Source of the DNA: Gilliamella sp. App6-5
GTDB taxonomy: Bacteria > Pseudomonadota > Gammaproteobacteria > Enterobacterales > Orbaceae
NCBI RefSeq assembly: GCF_001690525.1
Contig: NZ_LZGT01000038.1
Coordinates: 1 to 64,000 of the forward strand
Reading direction: 5' to 3'
DNA length: 64,000 nucleotides
Shown here piece after piece: positions 47,081 through 56,457 of the stretch. How positions within the stretch are numbered: the stretch's first letter is position 1; the number at the start of each line of letters is the position of its first letter. The position numbers were made by a program, and so were the translations under genes. The notes below the pieces were generated by a model, which saw only the letters and a program-made list of their open reading frames with translations, was not told the DNA's origin and made no database searches.

Positions 47081-47434
47081 ATGAAAAAAGTGGCAATTAT
47101 TATTAGTACGCCCCCGCATGGAAATGCCAAAGGTCGAGAAGCACTTGATATCGCATTAGCCACCTCAGCAATTAACCATATTTCTGTTTTTTTTGTCGAT
47201 GATGGTGTATTTCATTTGTTACCTAATCAGCAACCAGATCAAATTTTAATGCGTGATTATATTGCGACTTTTAATATGCTTGAACTTTATGATATTGATG
47301 ATGTGTATGTATGCGAATCTTCACTTAAATCAAGAAATCTAATACAGATACCTCGTAATATCCCAAGTAAAATCATTAATAATGAGTCATTAATGCAATT
47401 ATTAACCATTCAAGATGTAGTATTGCGCTTCTAA
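47081..47434 (+). CDS. tusC: Sulfur-relay protein TusC
   Basis: Structural partner of TusD in the TusBCD complex. The 117-residue protein starts KKVAIIISTPPHGNAKGREA and has VFFVDDGVFHLLPNQQPDQI, typical of TusC. It follows tusD by 14 bases with AAGGATT as ribosome site. tusB, which normally comes next, is not found in the 260 bp before nagE's 3' end. Confidence 0.9.
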   Translation: MKKVAIIISTPPHGNAKGREALDIALATSAINHISVFFVDDGVFHLLPNQQPDQILMRDYIATFNMLELYDIDDVYVCESSLKSRNLIQIPRNIPSKIINNESLMQLLTIQDVVLRF

Positions 47435-47613
47435 TTTTATATTGACATACACAATCTCACACCACAACAACAAGATTGATCTCTAAACTAAAATCATTCA
47501 AATAAATATTGATTTTATTTAACTTTTTATTTTGTTGTTTTTTTAATAATCAATTTTCATAAAAAATGCATTCTAGCGTTGATAGTTAGACTCATGAAGT
47601 TTGTTAAGTTTAA

Positions 47614-47662
47614 ATCAAATAAATAACCCACTCCATTTTTTGCTATGCTTAAATAGAGTGGG
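47614..47662 (-). terminator. Terminator of nagE
   Basis: Minus-strand hairpin with arms CCCACTC / GAGTGGG (47627-47662, 22-base loop), followed by TTATTTATTTGATTT. It lies 33 bp past the nagE stop. Confidence 0.55.
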
Positions 47663-47694
47663 CTATAATTTCATTAGATTTAGCTTTTATATAA

Positions 47695-49188
47695 CTAAAC
47701 TAATTTCTTCATTTGATCAGCAATTTTTTCAGCTTGAGTTCCAACAATAATTTGTGCGCCAGTTTTACCTAACTTAATCACTGCCATTGCACCAAGCGCT
47801 TTGGCCGCTTGCTCATCAATAAGATCTGAATCATTCACCCCTAAACGTAAACGTGTAATACAAGAATCAATATTGGTTAGATTTTCTTTACCACCAACAG
47901 CAACTAAATACTGCTCTGCAAGTTTCGATGTATCACCAATTGCTTGTTTTTGCTGAGTGTTTTCGGTTGATGAAACTGTGGTATCTTCATCTTCACGACC
48001 TGGTGTTTTAAGATTAAATTTAACAATCACAAAACGGAATACAACATAGTAAACAATAAAGAACACTAAACCTTGAAGTATAAGCATATACCAATGTACA
48101 GCAAGTGGATTACGGCTGGAAAGTAACATATCAACTAAGCCAGCACTAAAGCCAAACCCTGCAATCCATTGCATTGCAGCTGCAATATAAAGTGAGATAC
48201 CAGCTAAAACAGCATGTAAAACATAAAGTACTGGTGCTACAAACATAAACGCAAATTCTAACGGTTCAGTAACACCGGTAAAAAATGCAGCAACTGAAGC
48301 GGCTAACATGATTGAGGCCGTTTTATTTTTATTGCCTTTTTTCGCGGTATGGTACATCGCTAATGCCGCACCAGGTAAACCAAACATCATAACAGGGAAA
48401 AATCCAGCTTGGTAACGACCAGTAATACCCACTGTTGCTAATCCATCTTCAATTGATTTTTGCCCACCTAAGAAGTTAGGAATATCATTGATACCCGCAA
48501 CATCAAACCAAAATACTGAGTTTAAAGCATGGTGTAAACCAACAGGAATAAGTAAACGATTGAAAAATCCATAAATACCTGCACCAACAGAACCTAATTC
48601 TTTAATATATTTACCGAACGCAACAAGTGCATCATAAATAGTTGGCCAGATAAAATATAAAACAGCGGATACTAACAACATAACTATTGAGACAATAATA
48701 GGGACCAGTCTTTTTCCACTGAAAAATGATAGCGCTTTATGTAATTCAACCTGACTAAAACGATTATAAAGTTCGGCGGCAATAATACCAACAAGAATAC
48801 CGATAAATTGGTTATTTATTTTTTTGTAAGCAGCAGGGACTTGCCCTAGCCAGTCATCTGCTTTTGTATCAATACCATTAAATAGTGCAATCGAGCTAGG
48901 AGAAAGTAAAGTTGTAACCACTAAAAAACCGACTAAACCAGCAAGTGCGGCAGCACCATCTTTATCTTTAGACATACCGTAAGCCACACCAATAGCAAAA
49001 AGTATAGGCATATTATCAATAATTGCGCCGCCCGATTTAATTAAAAACGCAGCAATAATATTATTTTGTCCCCAACCATTAGGGTCGATCCAATACCCTA
49101 TTCCGAGTAGTATTGCGGCTGCGGGTAGTACTGCGACAGGCACCATCAGTGAGCGCCCGATACGTTGCATATAAGCTAAAATTCCCAT
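47695..49188 (-). CDS. nagE: PTS N-acetylglucosamine transporter, IICB only
   Basis: Takes up and phosphorylates N-acetylglucosamine. The 497-residue protein has an IIC domain of about ten membrane helices (MQRIGRSLMVPVAVLPAAAI, NRLLIPVGLHHALNSVFWFD). A C-terminal IIB domain has its phospho-Cys near residue 442 (NIDSCITRLRLGVNDS). It stops there, so the IIA domain fused in E. coli NagE (648 residues) is missing and must be supplied in trans, for instance by Crr. It is divergent from nagBAC, the classic nag layout. Confidence 0.93.
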   Translation of the reverse strand: MGILAYMQRIGRSLMVPVAVLPAAAILLGIGYWIDPNGWGQNNIIAAFLIKSGGAIIDNMPILFAIGVAYGMSKDKDGAAALAGLVGFLVVTTLLSPSSIALFNGIDTKADDWLGQVPAAYKKINNQFIGILVGIIAAELYNRFSQVELHKALSFFSGKRLVPIIVSIVMLLVSAVLYFIWPTIYDALVAFGKYIKELGSVGAGIYGFFNRLLIPVGLHHALNSVFWFDVAGINDIPNFLGGQKSIEDGLATVGITGRYQAGFFPVMMFGLPGAALAMYHTAKKGNKNKTASIMLAASVAAFFTGVTEPLEFAFMFVAPVLYVLHAVLAGISLYIAAAMQWIAGFGFSAGLVDMLLSSRNPLAVHWYMLILQGLVFFIVYYVVFRFVIVKFNLKTPGREDEDTTVSSTENTQQKQAIGDTSKLAEQYLVAVGGKENLTNIDSCITRLRLGVNDSDLIDEQAAKALGAMAVIKLGKTGAQIIVGTQAEKIADQMKKLV

Positions 49189-49313
49189 AAGTTAACCTCA
49201 TATATTTTTAAGGGCATATAAAAAATGTCATAAAATTTTACATTTTTAAACGATGATAAGTAAGTCTTCTTTATTTCACTCTATATTATTTTACTTCGCA
49301 AATTAATTATTAC

Positions 49314-49339
49314 TTTTTTGTGACAAAAATCACTATATT
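49314..49339. promoter_or_regulatory. CRP binding site in the nagE-nagB divergent region
   Basis: TGTGA-CAAAAA-TCACT (49319-49334) matches the CRP consensus TGTGA-N6-TCACA at all but one base. In E. coli a CRP site occupies the same divergent region and activates both nag arms. Confidence 0.75.
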
Positions 49340-49341
49340 TT

Positions 49342-49369
49342 TTGATTAATTGTCTTAATATAGTACAAT
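49342..49369 (+). promoter_or_regulatory. Probable nagB promoter
   Basis: TTGATT, 16 bases, TACAAT at 49364-49369. It is placed about 16 bp downstream of the CRP site centre and 67 bp before the nagB ATG. NagC operators are expected here, but I could not align them with certainty. Confidence 0.45.
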
Positions 49370-49435
49370 TAATCCAACATATTTTACTTTTAAAAAAAAG
49401 AATTTATTTAATTATATCAAAAGAGGTGATATCTC

Positions 49436-50242
49436 ATGAGACTTATTCCTTTAGACAATGCACAAGAAGTCGGTGCTTGGGTTGCACAGCGTATTGTGAA
49501 TAAAATTAACCAATTTAAACCGACAGCAGATCGACCATTTTTACTAGGTCTACCAACCGGAAGCTCGCCGTTAGTCATGTATCAACAATTAATCAAACAT
49601 TATAAAGCTGGTCATGTTAGCTTTAAACATGTAGTAACGTTTAATATGGATGAATATGTAGGCCTTCCTGAAGATCATCCGCAAAGCTATCACACATTTA
49701 TGTACGAAAATTTCTTTAACCATATTGATATTGATAAAAACAATATCCATATATTAAATGGTAATGCGCCAGATATTGATGAAGAATGTCGTCAATATGA
49801 AGCGAAGATCAAGGCTTATGGCAAAATCAATATTTTTGTAGGTGGGGTTGGACAAGATGGACATATCGCATTTAATGAGCCGGGCTCTTCGCTTTGCTCT
49901 CGTACTCGTATCAAAACATTAACTGAAGATACACGCATTGCCAATTCTCGCTTTTTTGATAATGATGTTAATCAAGTACCAAAACATGCGCTAACTATCG
50001 GAGTTGCCACTTTAATGGATGCTCAGGAAGTGATTTTATTAGTTTGTGGTCATAACAAAAGTTTAGCGTTACAAGCTGGTGTTGAAGGTAGTGTTAATCA
50101 TCTTTGGACAGTGACAGCACTACAAATGCATCGAGCTTCAATCATTGTTTGTGATGAACCAAGTACTGATGATCTTAAAGTGAAAACATTAAAATATTTT
50201 AAACAAATGGAAGCTGATAATCTTAAAGTGACCGTTTTATAA
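49436..50242 (+). CDS. nagB: Glucosamine-6-phosphate deaminase
   Basis: Converts glucosamine-6-phosphate to fructose-6-phosphate and ammonia. The 268-residue protein shows [40 protein letters not shown] (catalytic Asp), and [20 protein letters not shown] (catalytic His). AGAGGTGATATC precedes the start. It is the first gene of nagB-nagA-nagC, 11 bases before nagA. Confidence 0.97.
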   Translation: MRLIPLDNAQEVGAWVAQRIVNKINQFKPTADRPFLLGLPTGSSPLVMYQQLIKHYKAGHVSFKHVVTFNMDEYVGLPEDHPQSYHTFMYENFFNHIDIDKNNIHILNGNAPDIDEECRQYEAKIKAYGKINIFVGGVGQDGHIAFNEPGSSLCSRTRIKTLTEDTRIANSRFFDNDVNQVPKHALTIGVATLMDAQEVILLVCGHNKSLALQAGVEGSVNHLWTVTALQMHRASIIVCDEPSTDDLKVKTLKYFKQMEADNLKVTVL

Positions 50243-50253
50243 AGGATAAATCA

Positions 50254-51396
50254 ATGTACGCATTAACAAATTGTCGTATTTATACAGGTTATGAAATTCT
50301 TGAAAATCACGCCGTTATTATCAACGGCGACAAAATTGCTAAAATCTGTAAACAAGACGAATTAACCCCAGATATCAAAATTGAAAATTTACAAGGTGCA
50401 ATAGTTGCGCCTGGATTTATTGATATCCAAGTCAATGGCTGTGGTGGGGTGCAATTTAATGAAACGCTTGATGCCCTAAGTATTGAAACATTAGAAGCAA
50501 TGCAAGCAACAAATCTAACTTATGGATGTACGAGTTATTTACCGACTTTAATTACATCAACTGATGAATTTATGATAAAGGCGGTTAAAGTAATGCGTGA
50601 ATATTTAGCCACGCATGCCAATCAAGCACTGGGTTTACATCTTGAAGGTCCTTATATTAGTCCAGAAAAGAAAGGCATTCATGACGAGAATATTATTCGC
50701 CAACCTTCACAAGAAATGATTGATTTTCTTTGCGAAAATGCAGATGTAATAAAAATTATCACATTAGCTCCTGAAAGAGTCGACAGCCATTTTATCAAAC
50801 AGCTGGTTAATGCTGGAATTCATGTATCAGTTGGTCATTCTAATGGTCATTATGATGATTGTCGTCGTGGATTTAATGATGGTATTCGTTTAGGAACACA
50901 TCTATTTAATGCCATGCCTTATATTTCTGGACGCGAACCAGGTGTAGTTGGTGCAATTTATGATGAATCAGAAGTTTATGTAGGTATTATTGCTGACGGT
51001 CAACATGTAAGTTGGGCAAATATTCGCAATAGTCACAAAATTAAACAAGATCATTTAATCTTAATTACCGATGCAATGCTACTTGCTGGCTCTAATTTAG
51101 AAACTGGTGTATTTGCAGGTAAAACCATTTATTACAAAGATGGTCGCTGTGTGGACGAAAACGGTACACTTGGTGGTTCGGCATTAACCATGATTGAAGC
51201 AGTAAAAAACGCTGTTGAATATGTAGGTATTGCATTAGATGAGGCGTTAAGAATGGCGACACTTTATCCAGCCAAAGCAATCGGTGTGGATAAAGACCTT
51301 GGTAGTATTAGCGAAGGGAAAATCGCCAACTTAGTTATTTTTAATCGTGATTTTACTGTCACTAAAACCATTGTAAATGGAGAAATACATCTTTAG
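50254..51396 (+). CDS. nagA: N-acetylglucosamine-6-phosphate deacetylase
   Basis: Removes acetate from GlcNAc-6-P, giving the NagB substrate. The 380-residue amidohydrolase has [20 protein letters not shown], the metal-ligand stretch [52 protein letters not shown] and [11 protein letters not shown] with the catalytic Asp. It sits between nagB and nagC in one transcription unit. Confidence 0.97.
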   Translation: MYALTNCRIYTGYEILENHAVIINGDKIAKICKQDELTPDIKIENLQGAIVAPGFIDIQVNGCGGVQFNETLDALSIETLEAMQATNLTYGCTSYLPTLITSTDEFMIKAVKVMREYLATHANQALGLHLEGPYISPEKKGIHDENIIRQPSQEMIDFLCENADVIKIITLAPERVDSHFIKQLVNAGIHVSVGHSNGHYDDCRRGFNDGIRLGTHLFNAMPYISGREPGVVGAIYDESEVYVGIIADGQHVSWANIRNSHKIKQDHLILITDAMLLAGSNLETGVFAGKTIYYKDGRCVDENGTLGGSALTMIEAVKNAVEYVGIALDEALRMATLYPAKAIGVDKDLGSISEGKIANLVIFNRDFTVTKTIVNGEIHL

Positions 51397-51431
51397 AATG
51401 CAGATAGTTAATAAAAATATTGAGATGTAAT

Positions 51432-52661
51432 ATGTTATTTAATTATCTGAATTTAGTGGGAAATGCTGAGCTAATTAAACAACTTAATTATGCAATGATC
51501 TACCGTTTAATTGTTCAGCAAGCTCCTATTTCTCGTATACAACTGGCTGAAATGAGTCAATTAGCACCAGCCAGTATTACAAAAATTACTCGACAATTAT
51601 TAAAAAATCAGCTGATCAAAGAAGTTGATGCTCAGCAATCAACGGGTGGTCGACCTGCGGTTTCCATTGAAGCTAAATTTGGACATTACCAAGCCATTGC
51701 GGTGCAATTAAGCCGCTTTCATGTCACTATTGAACTTTTTGACTTAGGATCTAAATGCCTAATCTCCAAAAGATATTCTCTGACTCATTTTACCGAACAG
51801 CAAGTACAAGCATATTTAATCAAATTAATTAAAGAATTCATTGAGGAAAATAGCAAAAAAATAAATCAGTTAATTGCAATATCCATTGTACTTCCGGGCT
51901 TAATTGATTCGGTCAATGGCATTGTCCGCTATACACCACATATTCAAGTGAAAGAGTGGGCTTTATCCAAAGTTTTACAAGAAAAATTCAATGTATCTAT
52001 TTTCTTAGGCAATGATATTCAAAGTTTAGCATTAGCCGAAAGTTATTTCGGGTCAACACAACATGTTGATGACTCCATTTTAATCCGTGTACACCGTGGT
52101 GTAGGCTCTGGCGTTATTGTTAATCAACAACTACTAACAAATCACAATCAAAGCGCTTGCGAAGTTGGTCACATTCAAGTTGATGCATTAGGCGAACGCT
52201 GCCATTGTGGTAACTTTGGTTGTTTAGAAAACCGTGTAGTCAATAAAGCTATTGAAAACCGAGCGAAACAGATGATTGAACAAGGCTATAGATCAAGATT
52301 AACAACAGATCACTGCGATATTAACCATATCTGTCAATATGCTAATCAAGGAGATGAGCTAGCAATAAAACTAGTCAAAGATGCGGGTGAAAACCTTGGC
52401 AGGGCAGTTGCAATTATGGTTAATATCTTCAATCCACAACGAATCGTATTAGCCGGTGAACTCACCAAGTCGCCCGAAATACTATTAAACGCGGTCAATA
52501 GCGCATTAAATGCTCAAAGCTTAGAAGGTTTACGGAAAAATCTGACTATTACTTGTTCATCACTTAACGACAGATCAGCGATTGGCGCATTTGCATTAGT
52601 GCAGCAAGCTTTATTTAATGGCTCATTATTAATGACATTGTTGGACGATAAAGAACAGTAA
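51432..52661 (+). CDS. nagC: Transcriptional repressor NagC (ROK family)
   Basis: Represses the nag genes until GlcNAc-6-P is bound. From the ATG at 51432 it is 409 residues. The N-terminal winged helix (LAEMSQLAPASITKITRQLL) and TGGRPAVSIEAKFGHYQAIA lead into the ROK sugar-binding fold with the zinc motif CHCGNFGCLE and LAISIVLPGL-like and ENLGRAVAIMVNIFNPQRIV segments. Close similarity to E. coli NagC (LIRVHRGVG, DRSAIGAFALV) separates it from Mlc. An in-frame TTG twelve bases upstream is less likely as the start. Confidence 0.93.
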   Translation: MLFNYLNLVGNAELIKQLNYAMIYRLIVQQAPISRIQLAEMSQLAPASITKITRQLLKNQLIKEVDAQQSTGGRPAVSIEAKFGHYQAIAVQLSRFHVTIELFDLGSKCLISKRYSLTHFTEQQVQAYLIKLIKEFIEENSKKINQLIAISIVLPGLIDSVNGIVRYTPHIQVKEWALSKVLQEKFNVSIFLGNDIQSLALAESYFGSTQHVDDSILIRVHRGVGSGVIVNQQLLTNHNQSACEVGHIQVDALGERCHCGNFGCLENRVVNKAIENRAKQMIEQGYRSRLTTDHCDINHICQYANQGDELAIKLVKDAGENLGRAVAIMVNIFNPQRIVLAGELTKSPEILLNAVNSALNAQSLEGLRKNLTITCSSLNDRSAIGAFALVQQALFNGSLLMTLLDDKEQ

Positions 52662-52676
52662 TCGATTATAATAAAT

Positions 52677-52704
52677 AATAAAGCCCGACCAATCGGGCTT
52701 TGCC
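52677..52704. terminator. Bidirectional terminator between nagC and asd
   Basis: AAGCCCGA-CCAA-TCGGGCTT (52681-52700). T-rich sequence follows on both strands (TGCCATTTTAT plus; TATTATTTAT minus). The flanking genes converge. Confidence 0.85.
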
Positions 52705-52718
52705 ATTTTATGTTTAAT

Positions 52719-53822
52719 TTAGGCTAATATGCGTAACATTCTTCGTAATGGTTCAGCCGCGCCCCATAATAATTGGTCACCAACAGTAAAGGCAGATAAA
52801 TAATCTTTACCCATATTAAGCTTACGTAATCGGCCAACTGGTGTGGTTAAGGTACCTGTTACTGCGGCTGGTGTCAGCTCTCGCATGGAAATATCACGAT
52901 CATTCGGCACTACTTTTACCCAATCATTATGAGCGGCAAGCAGTTTTTCAATTTCAGGCACACTGATATCTTTTTTCAACTTAATAGTAAAAGCTTGGCT
53001 ATGACAACGTAGTGCGCCAATACGAACACAAAGTCCATCAACTGGAATAATTTGGCTGGTACCTAAGATTTTGTTGGTCTCAGCTTGTCCTTTCCATTCC
53101 TCTTTGCTTTGGCCATTATCAAGCGCCTTATCGATCCAAGGAATTAAACTACCCGCTAATGGCATACCAAAGTTATCAGTAGGCAAACTACCATCACGCA
53201 TTTTTTGGGTCACTTTTCTCTCAATATCTAAAATAGAAGAATGCGGATTTTGTAACTCTTTGGCAACCTCAGCATTTAGCATGCCCATTTGAGTAAGCAG
53301 TTCACGCATATGGCGCGCACCACCACCTGAAGCCGCTTGATAAGTTGAAACCGAAACCCAATCAACAAGATTTTCAGCAAATAAACCACCGAGAGACATT
53401 AACATTAAGCTCACAGTACAGTTACCACCAACAAAGGTTTTAATACCTTTATCTAAAGCAGCATCAATGTTGGCTTTGTTAACAGGATCGAGCACGATAA
53501 TTGCATCATCAGCCATACGTAATGTTGATGCTGCATCAATCCAATAACCTTGCCAGCCCGTTGCACGTAGTTTTGAATAAATCTCGGAGGTATAATCCCC
53601 ACCTTGGCAAGTAACAATAATATCTAACGCTTTTAATGCATCAATATTATCTGCACTTTGTAATGTGCCTGTTTTACCGCCAAAATTAGGAGCAGCTTGA
53701 CCTGCTTGAGAAGTAGAAAAGAAAATAGGATTGATATAATCAAAATCGTGTTCTTCAACCATACGTTGCATAAGAACAGACCCCACCATTCCACGCCAAC
53801 CGACAAAACCAACATTTTTCAT
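52719..53822 (-). CDS. asd: Aspartate-semialdehyde dehydrogenase
   Basis: Makes aspartate semialdehyde for lysine, diaminopimelate, threonine and methionine. The 367-residue protein (E. coli 367) has the NADP-binding [20 protein letters not shown]. The catalytic Cys is in [20 protein letters not shown], followed by [20 protein letters not shown]. Substrate contacts are in [20 protein letters not shown]. It has a clear single start and lies alone between a terminator and a long noncoding region. Confidence 0.97.
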   Translation of the reverse strand: MKNVGFVGWRGMVGSVLMQRMVEEHDFDYINPIFFSTSQAGQAAPNFGGKTGTLQSADNIDALKALDIIVTCQGGDYTSEIYSKLRATGWQGYWIDAASTLRMADDAIIVLDPVNKANIDAALDKGIKTFVGGNCTVSLMLMSLGGLFAENLVDWVSVSTYQAASGGGARHMRELLTQMGMLNAEVAKELQNPHSSILDIERKVTQKMRDGSLPTDNFGMPLAGSLIPWIDKALDNGQSKEEWKGQAETNKILGTSQIIPVDGLCVRIGALRCHSQAFTIKLKKDISVPEIEKLLAAHNDWVKVVPNDRDISMRELTPAAVTGTLTTPVGRLRKLNMGKDYLSAFTVGDQLLWGAAEPLRRMLRILA

Positions 53823-54720
53823 ATTTTATTTCCAAAAGTAGATGTTATAAAAAGATATTTTCACTATTAAAGCAAAATATCATCATAAAACAAGTCAGAT
53901 AAGAATTATTTTTGTAGGCAGGGCTTTAATAACATGGTGTTATATATTGAAAGATAAAATAACCATAATAACCAGTAGAAAAACGAATCATCATCTGCAA
54001 CTAAATACCGCTTCTAGATAATACATTCACCACTTTAACAACTTGATTAATTTTATATTTTTATTTATTGAAATGATTTGGTTACTAGTTGATTTATTTG
54101 TAACAACTTATATGTACCTAACGCATTTCTTGGTTGGGTAATTCCTACACATAAAAATATAAGCATTATTGCTGTTTAAATTATTTATAGAACCATTTAT
54201 TATAAAATTTGGTGACAGAATTAACTGTCATCTTTAAATTAGCAAATACACCAAATATAGGATGGGATCTGTGTTTTGTATTTAAATTTACGCACAGCTT
54301 GACTGCGTAATGCTAGTGCTTTAACAACCGACTTACTATTCTTTCTAAAACAACATATTCCTCATCAAGAATATCATGGTCTAAGCTTGGGGCTCCTAAA
54401 CGTACTTTTATGAGCTAATAGAGATGGGCATTGATTAAGGCATAATTCCCCAATTGTTGTTTAAAGTCACAACTAAATTTTTTGACCACAATATGTGCTG
54501 CTATGATTTTTATTTATACTATAGCGACCATCTTTTTCCTCTTTTTGGCAAGGAGAAATAAGTTGCTATCGGATTCCAATAAGATGAAACGGTATAGAAT
54601 CCTGAATAATTTTCACAAGCAGAAGCCAAAAATAAAAGCATAACAGTTAGGGAAATGAATAATAAGCAACGCTAATGCTGAAAACAGGGAGCTATCTAAA
54701 TTTTTGATAGAAGATAATAA
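53823..54720. other. Long decayed spacer with a possible IS3-type transposase remnant
   Basis: About 900 bp with no intact gene. On the minus strand near 54290-54420 an open stretch, with one stop to be read through, gives RLGAPSLDHDILDEEYVVLE, RIVSRLLK and ALRSQAVRKFKYKT. This resembles the IS3 OrfB region around YGSPR...VARLM...RKFKVTT. It is too degraded to be sure. The 24-bp sequence shared with 16.46 kb lies at 54585-54608. Confidence 0.4.
54585..54608 (-). repeat. 24-bp dispersed sequence, copy B
   Basis: Reverse complement of 16461-16484, identical over 24 bases (ATTCAGGATTCTATACCG within). Possibly the end of a lost insertion element. Confidence 0.7.
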
Positions 54721-54723
54721 AAT

Positions 54724-54745
54724 AGCCCACTTGGATAAGTAGGCT
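54724..54745 (-). terminator. Terminator of the hisR-proM tRNA unit
   Basis: Minus-strand stem AGCCTACTT / AAGTGGGCT with a 4-base loop (one G-T pair), then ATTTTATT. It lies 15 bp after the tRNA-Pro CCA end. A T run is present on the plus strand as well. Confidence 0.75.
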
Positions 54746-54759
54746 TTTTTATTGAAAAT

Positions 54760-54836
54760 TGGTCGGCGAGAGAGGATTCGAACCTCCGACCCACTGGTCC
54801 CAAACCAGTTGCGCTACCAAGCTGCGCTACTCGCCG
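54760..54836 (-). tRNA. proM: tRNA-Pro (anticodon TGG)
   Basis: A 77-nt cloverleaf including encoded CCA. The acceptor stem CGGCGAG pairs with CTCGCCG, the D arm is AGCGCAGCTTGGTAGCGCA, the anticodon loop TTTGGGA is closed by CTGG/CCAG, and the T arm GGTTCGAATCC is standard. The UGG anticodon reads CCN proline codons. It lies 25 bp downstream of tRNA-His and is probably co-transcribed with it. Confidence 0.97.
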
Positions 54837-54861
54837 TTAGATGCTTTTTGCGTTCTATAAA

Positions 54862-54938
54862 TGGGGTGGCTAATGGGATTCGAACCCACGACAACTGGAA
54901 TCACAATCCAGGGCTCTACCAACTGAGCTATAGCCACC
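54862..54938 (-). tRNA. hisR: tRNA-His (anticodon GTG)
   Basis: A 77-nt cloverleaf with encoded CCA and the extra 5' G typical of tRNA-His. The acceptor stem is GGTGGCTA, the anticodon loop TTGTGAT is closed by CTGGA/TCCAG, and the T arm GGGTTCGAATCCC is standard. It looks the same as E. coli tRNA-His throughout. In E. coli it lies in argX-hisR-leuT-proM; here only His and Pro remain together. Confidence 0.97.
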
Positions 54939-54954
54939 ATAGAAGCAGGACGAA

Positions 54955-54983
54955 ATATTACGCATAAAAAATAACATTGTCCA
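54955..54983 (-). promoter_or_regulatory. Promoter of the tRNA-His/tRNA-Pro unit
   Basis: Minus strand: TGGACA (54978-54983), 17 bases, TAATAT (54955-54960). The GC-containing discriminator TTCGTCCTGC that follows is common for stringently controlled stable-RNA promoters. Confidence 0.6.
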
Positions 54984-55139
54984 GCACAATTTTAAAAAAA
55001 CACACCAATTGATTATATAAGAAGCGCTAAAAGTATAAAATTTGATAATTCCCAATTCAGTCTTTAGCAAAGGCGCTTTTAGCTGAAATACTGATTTCTT
55101 AGTTGGATAGATTATTGTTAGCAATTTTAACACACCCAA

Positions 55140-55754
55140 ATCAGTGAGTTGCTAGCAATCCTTTTTGTCATAACGTTTTTGGTACTTTAAGAAGTTCAGC
55201 ATTGACACATCGGTAACCTCGCCAGTAAGCTATGGCTGTTCACATATACCTTAGGCTCTAAAGATAATGAGCATGCTTTTTTATTAAATTAGGAAAAACA
55301 TAAGCATTTTTTAATAGTTATTTTTAGCTATTTGGCGGTAACATAATCAGAAAATACAACAATATTGGCTTTGTCAATTCTAAAGTCTATAAGACGTCAA
55401 ACTTCAGCAAATTTATTCTTTCCTAATTACTTGTGGTTTTATTTTTTATCTCCATATTCTATCTATAAAGTACATATTTGATGGTGAAACATTAAAATAT
55501 TACTTTATTATATTTTAGCTGAGAATTGAATGATGTAATTGCAGAATAAACAATCAATTCCACTTATATTCTTGGGTTAGAACATATACTACAACATATA
55601 GCTAACCTAAAACGTTTTTACATTATTAATAACAGTAAATTAAAACATCTGGGATCGTTCAAAATATGTAATATTTTAGTAAAAGAACCTGACTTTTTTT
55701 TTATTATTGCAATAATGTAAAAATCTAAATTAAATAACAATGGCGATTGCGATT
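55140..55754. other. Noncoding region upstream of the cpxR-like gene
   Basis: About 600 bp. Only short open fragments are seen, for example AIAYWRGYRCVNAELLKVPK on the minus strand near 55190-55250, without a start and not recognised. No cpxP-like gene diverges from the regulator pair. Confidence 0.45.
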
Positions 55755-56438
55755 ATGATAAATATTTTATTAATTGATGATGATATTGAACTATCACAAA
55801 TGCTTAGCGAATATTTGACTAATGAAGGTTTTAATATCAAAAGTGTTTATTTAGGTAAAGATGGTATTGATGAAGCATTATCAGGAAAATATCGTGCCGC
55901 AATTTTAGATGTCATGTTACCCGATATTAATGGCATTGATGTTCTTAAAAGCATACGACAACAATGTAATATGCCAGTTATTATGTTAACAGCCAAAGGC
56001 GACAATATTGATCGTGTATTGGGATTAGAATTGGGTGCGGATGATTATATCCCGAAACCATGTTATCCTCGAGAATTATTAGCCAGATTACGTGCTGTTT
56101 TACGTCGTTTTGATGAACGTTCAGTTGAAATGGTTGATGATAAAAAATATCATTTTAATGGTTTAACTTTAGATCTACCACAACGATTATGTACTTGGAA
56201 TGGACAAGTCATTGATTTGACATCAACCGAGTTTAATTTATTAGTCTTATTGGTAAAACATAGTGAGCGAGTAGTCACTAAAGAAGAGTTATCAGAAATC
56301 GGGCTTGGTCGAGCACGAGAACTTTACGACCGCAGTGTCGATGTTCATATTAGTAATATTCGTCAAAAATTACATCAAATAGCACAAAATGATGTAACGA
56401 TTGAAACAATTAGAGCGGTCGGTTACCGTATCCGTTAA
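55755..56438 (+). CDS. OmpR-family response regulator, CpxR-like
   Basis: DNA-binding half of a two-component system. From the ATG at 55755 it is 227 residues. The receiver domain has the acidic pocket (LLIDDD), phospho-acceptor D52 (AILDVMLPDING) and VIMLTAKGDNIDRVLGLELG followed by ADDYIPKPCYPREL. A winged-helix domain follows (DLTSTEFNLLVLLVKHSERV, YDRSVDVHISNIRQKLHQIA). Sequence and gene order favour CpxR, the envelope-stress regulator, but similar families exist. An ATG at 55740 is also in frame; neither start has a good ribosome site. Confidence 0.85.
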   Translation: MINILLIDDDIELSQMLSEYLTNEGFNIKSVYLGKDGIDEALSGKYRAAILDVMLPDINGIDVLKSIRQQCNMPVIMLTAKGDNIDRVLGLELGADDYIPKPCYPRELLARLRAVLRRFDERSVEMVDDKKYHFNGLTLDLPQRLCTWNGQVIDLTSTEFNLLVLLVKHSERVVTKEELSEIGLGRARELYDRSVDVHISNIRQKLHQIAQNDVTIETIRAVGYRIR

Positions 56439-56457
56439 CGACCAATAGGCTTTTAGT

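Noticed and set aside
54752-55139. Open frames on both strands reading [14 protein letters not shown] and GYSSVGRALDCDSS
   Set aside because: These are the well-known spurious translations of tRNA genes (here tRNA-Pro and tRNA-His) and their flanks.
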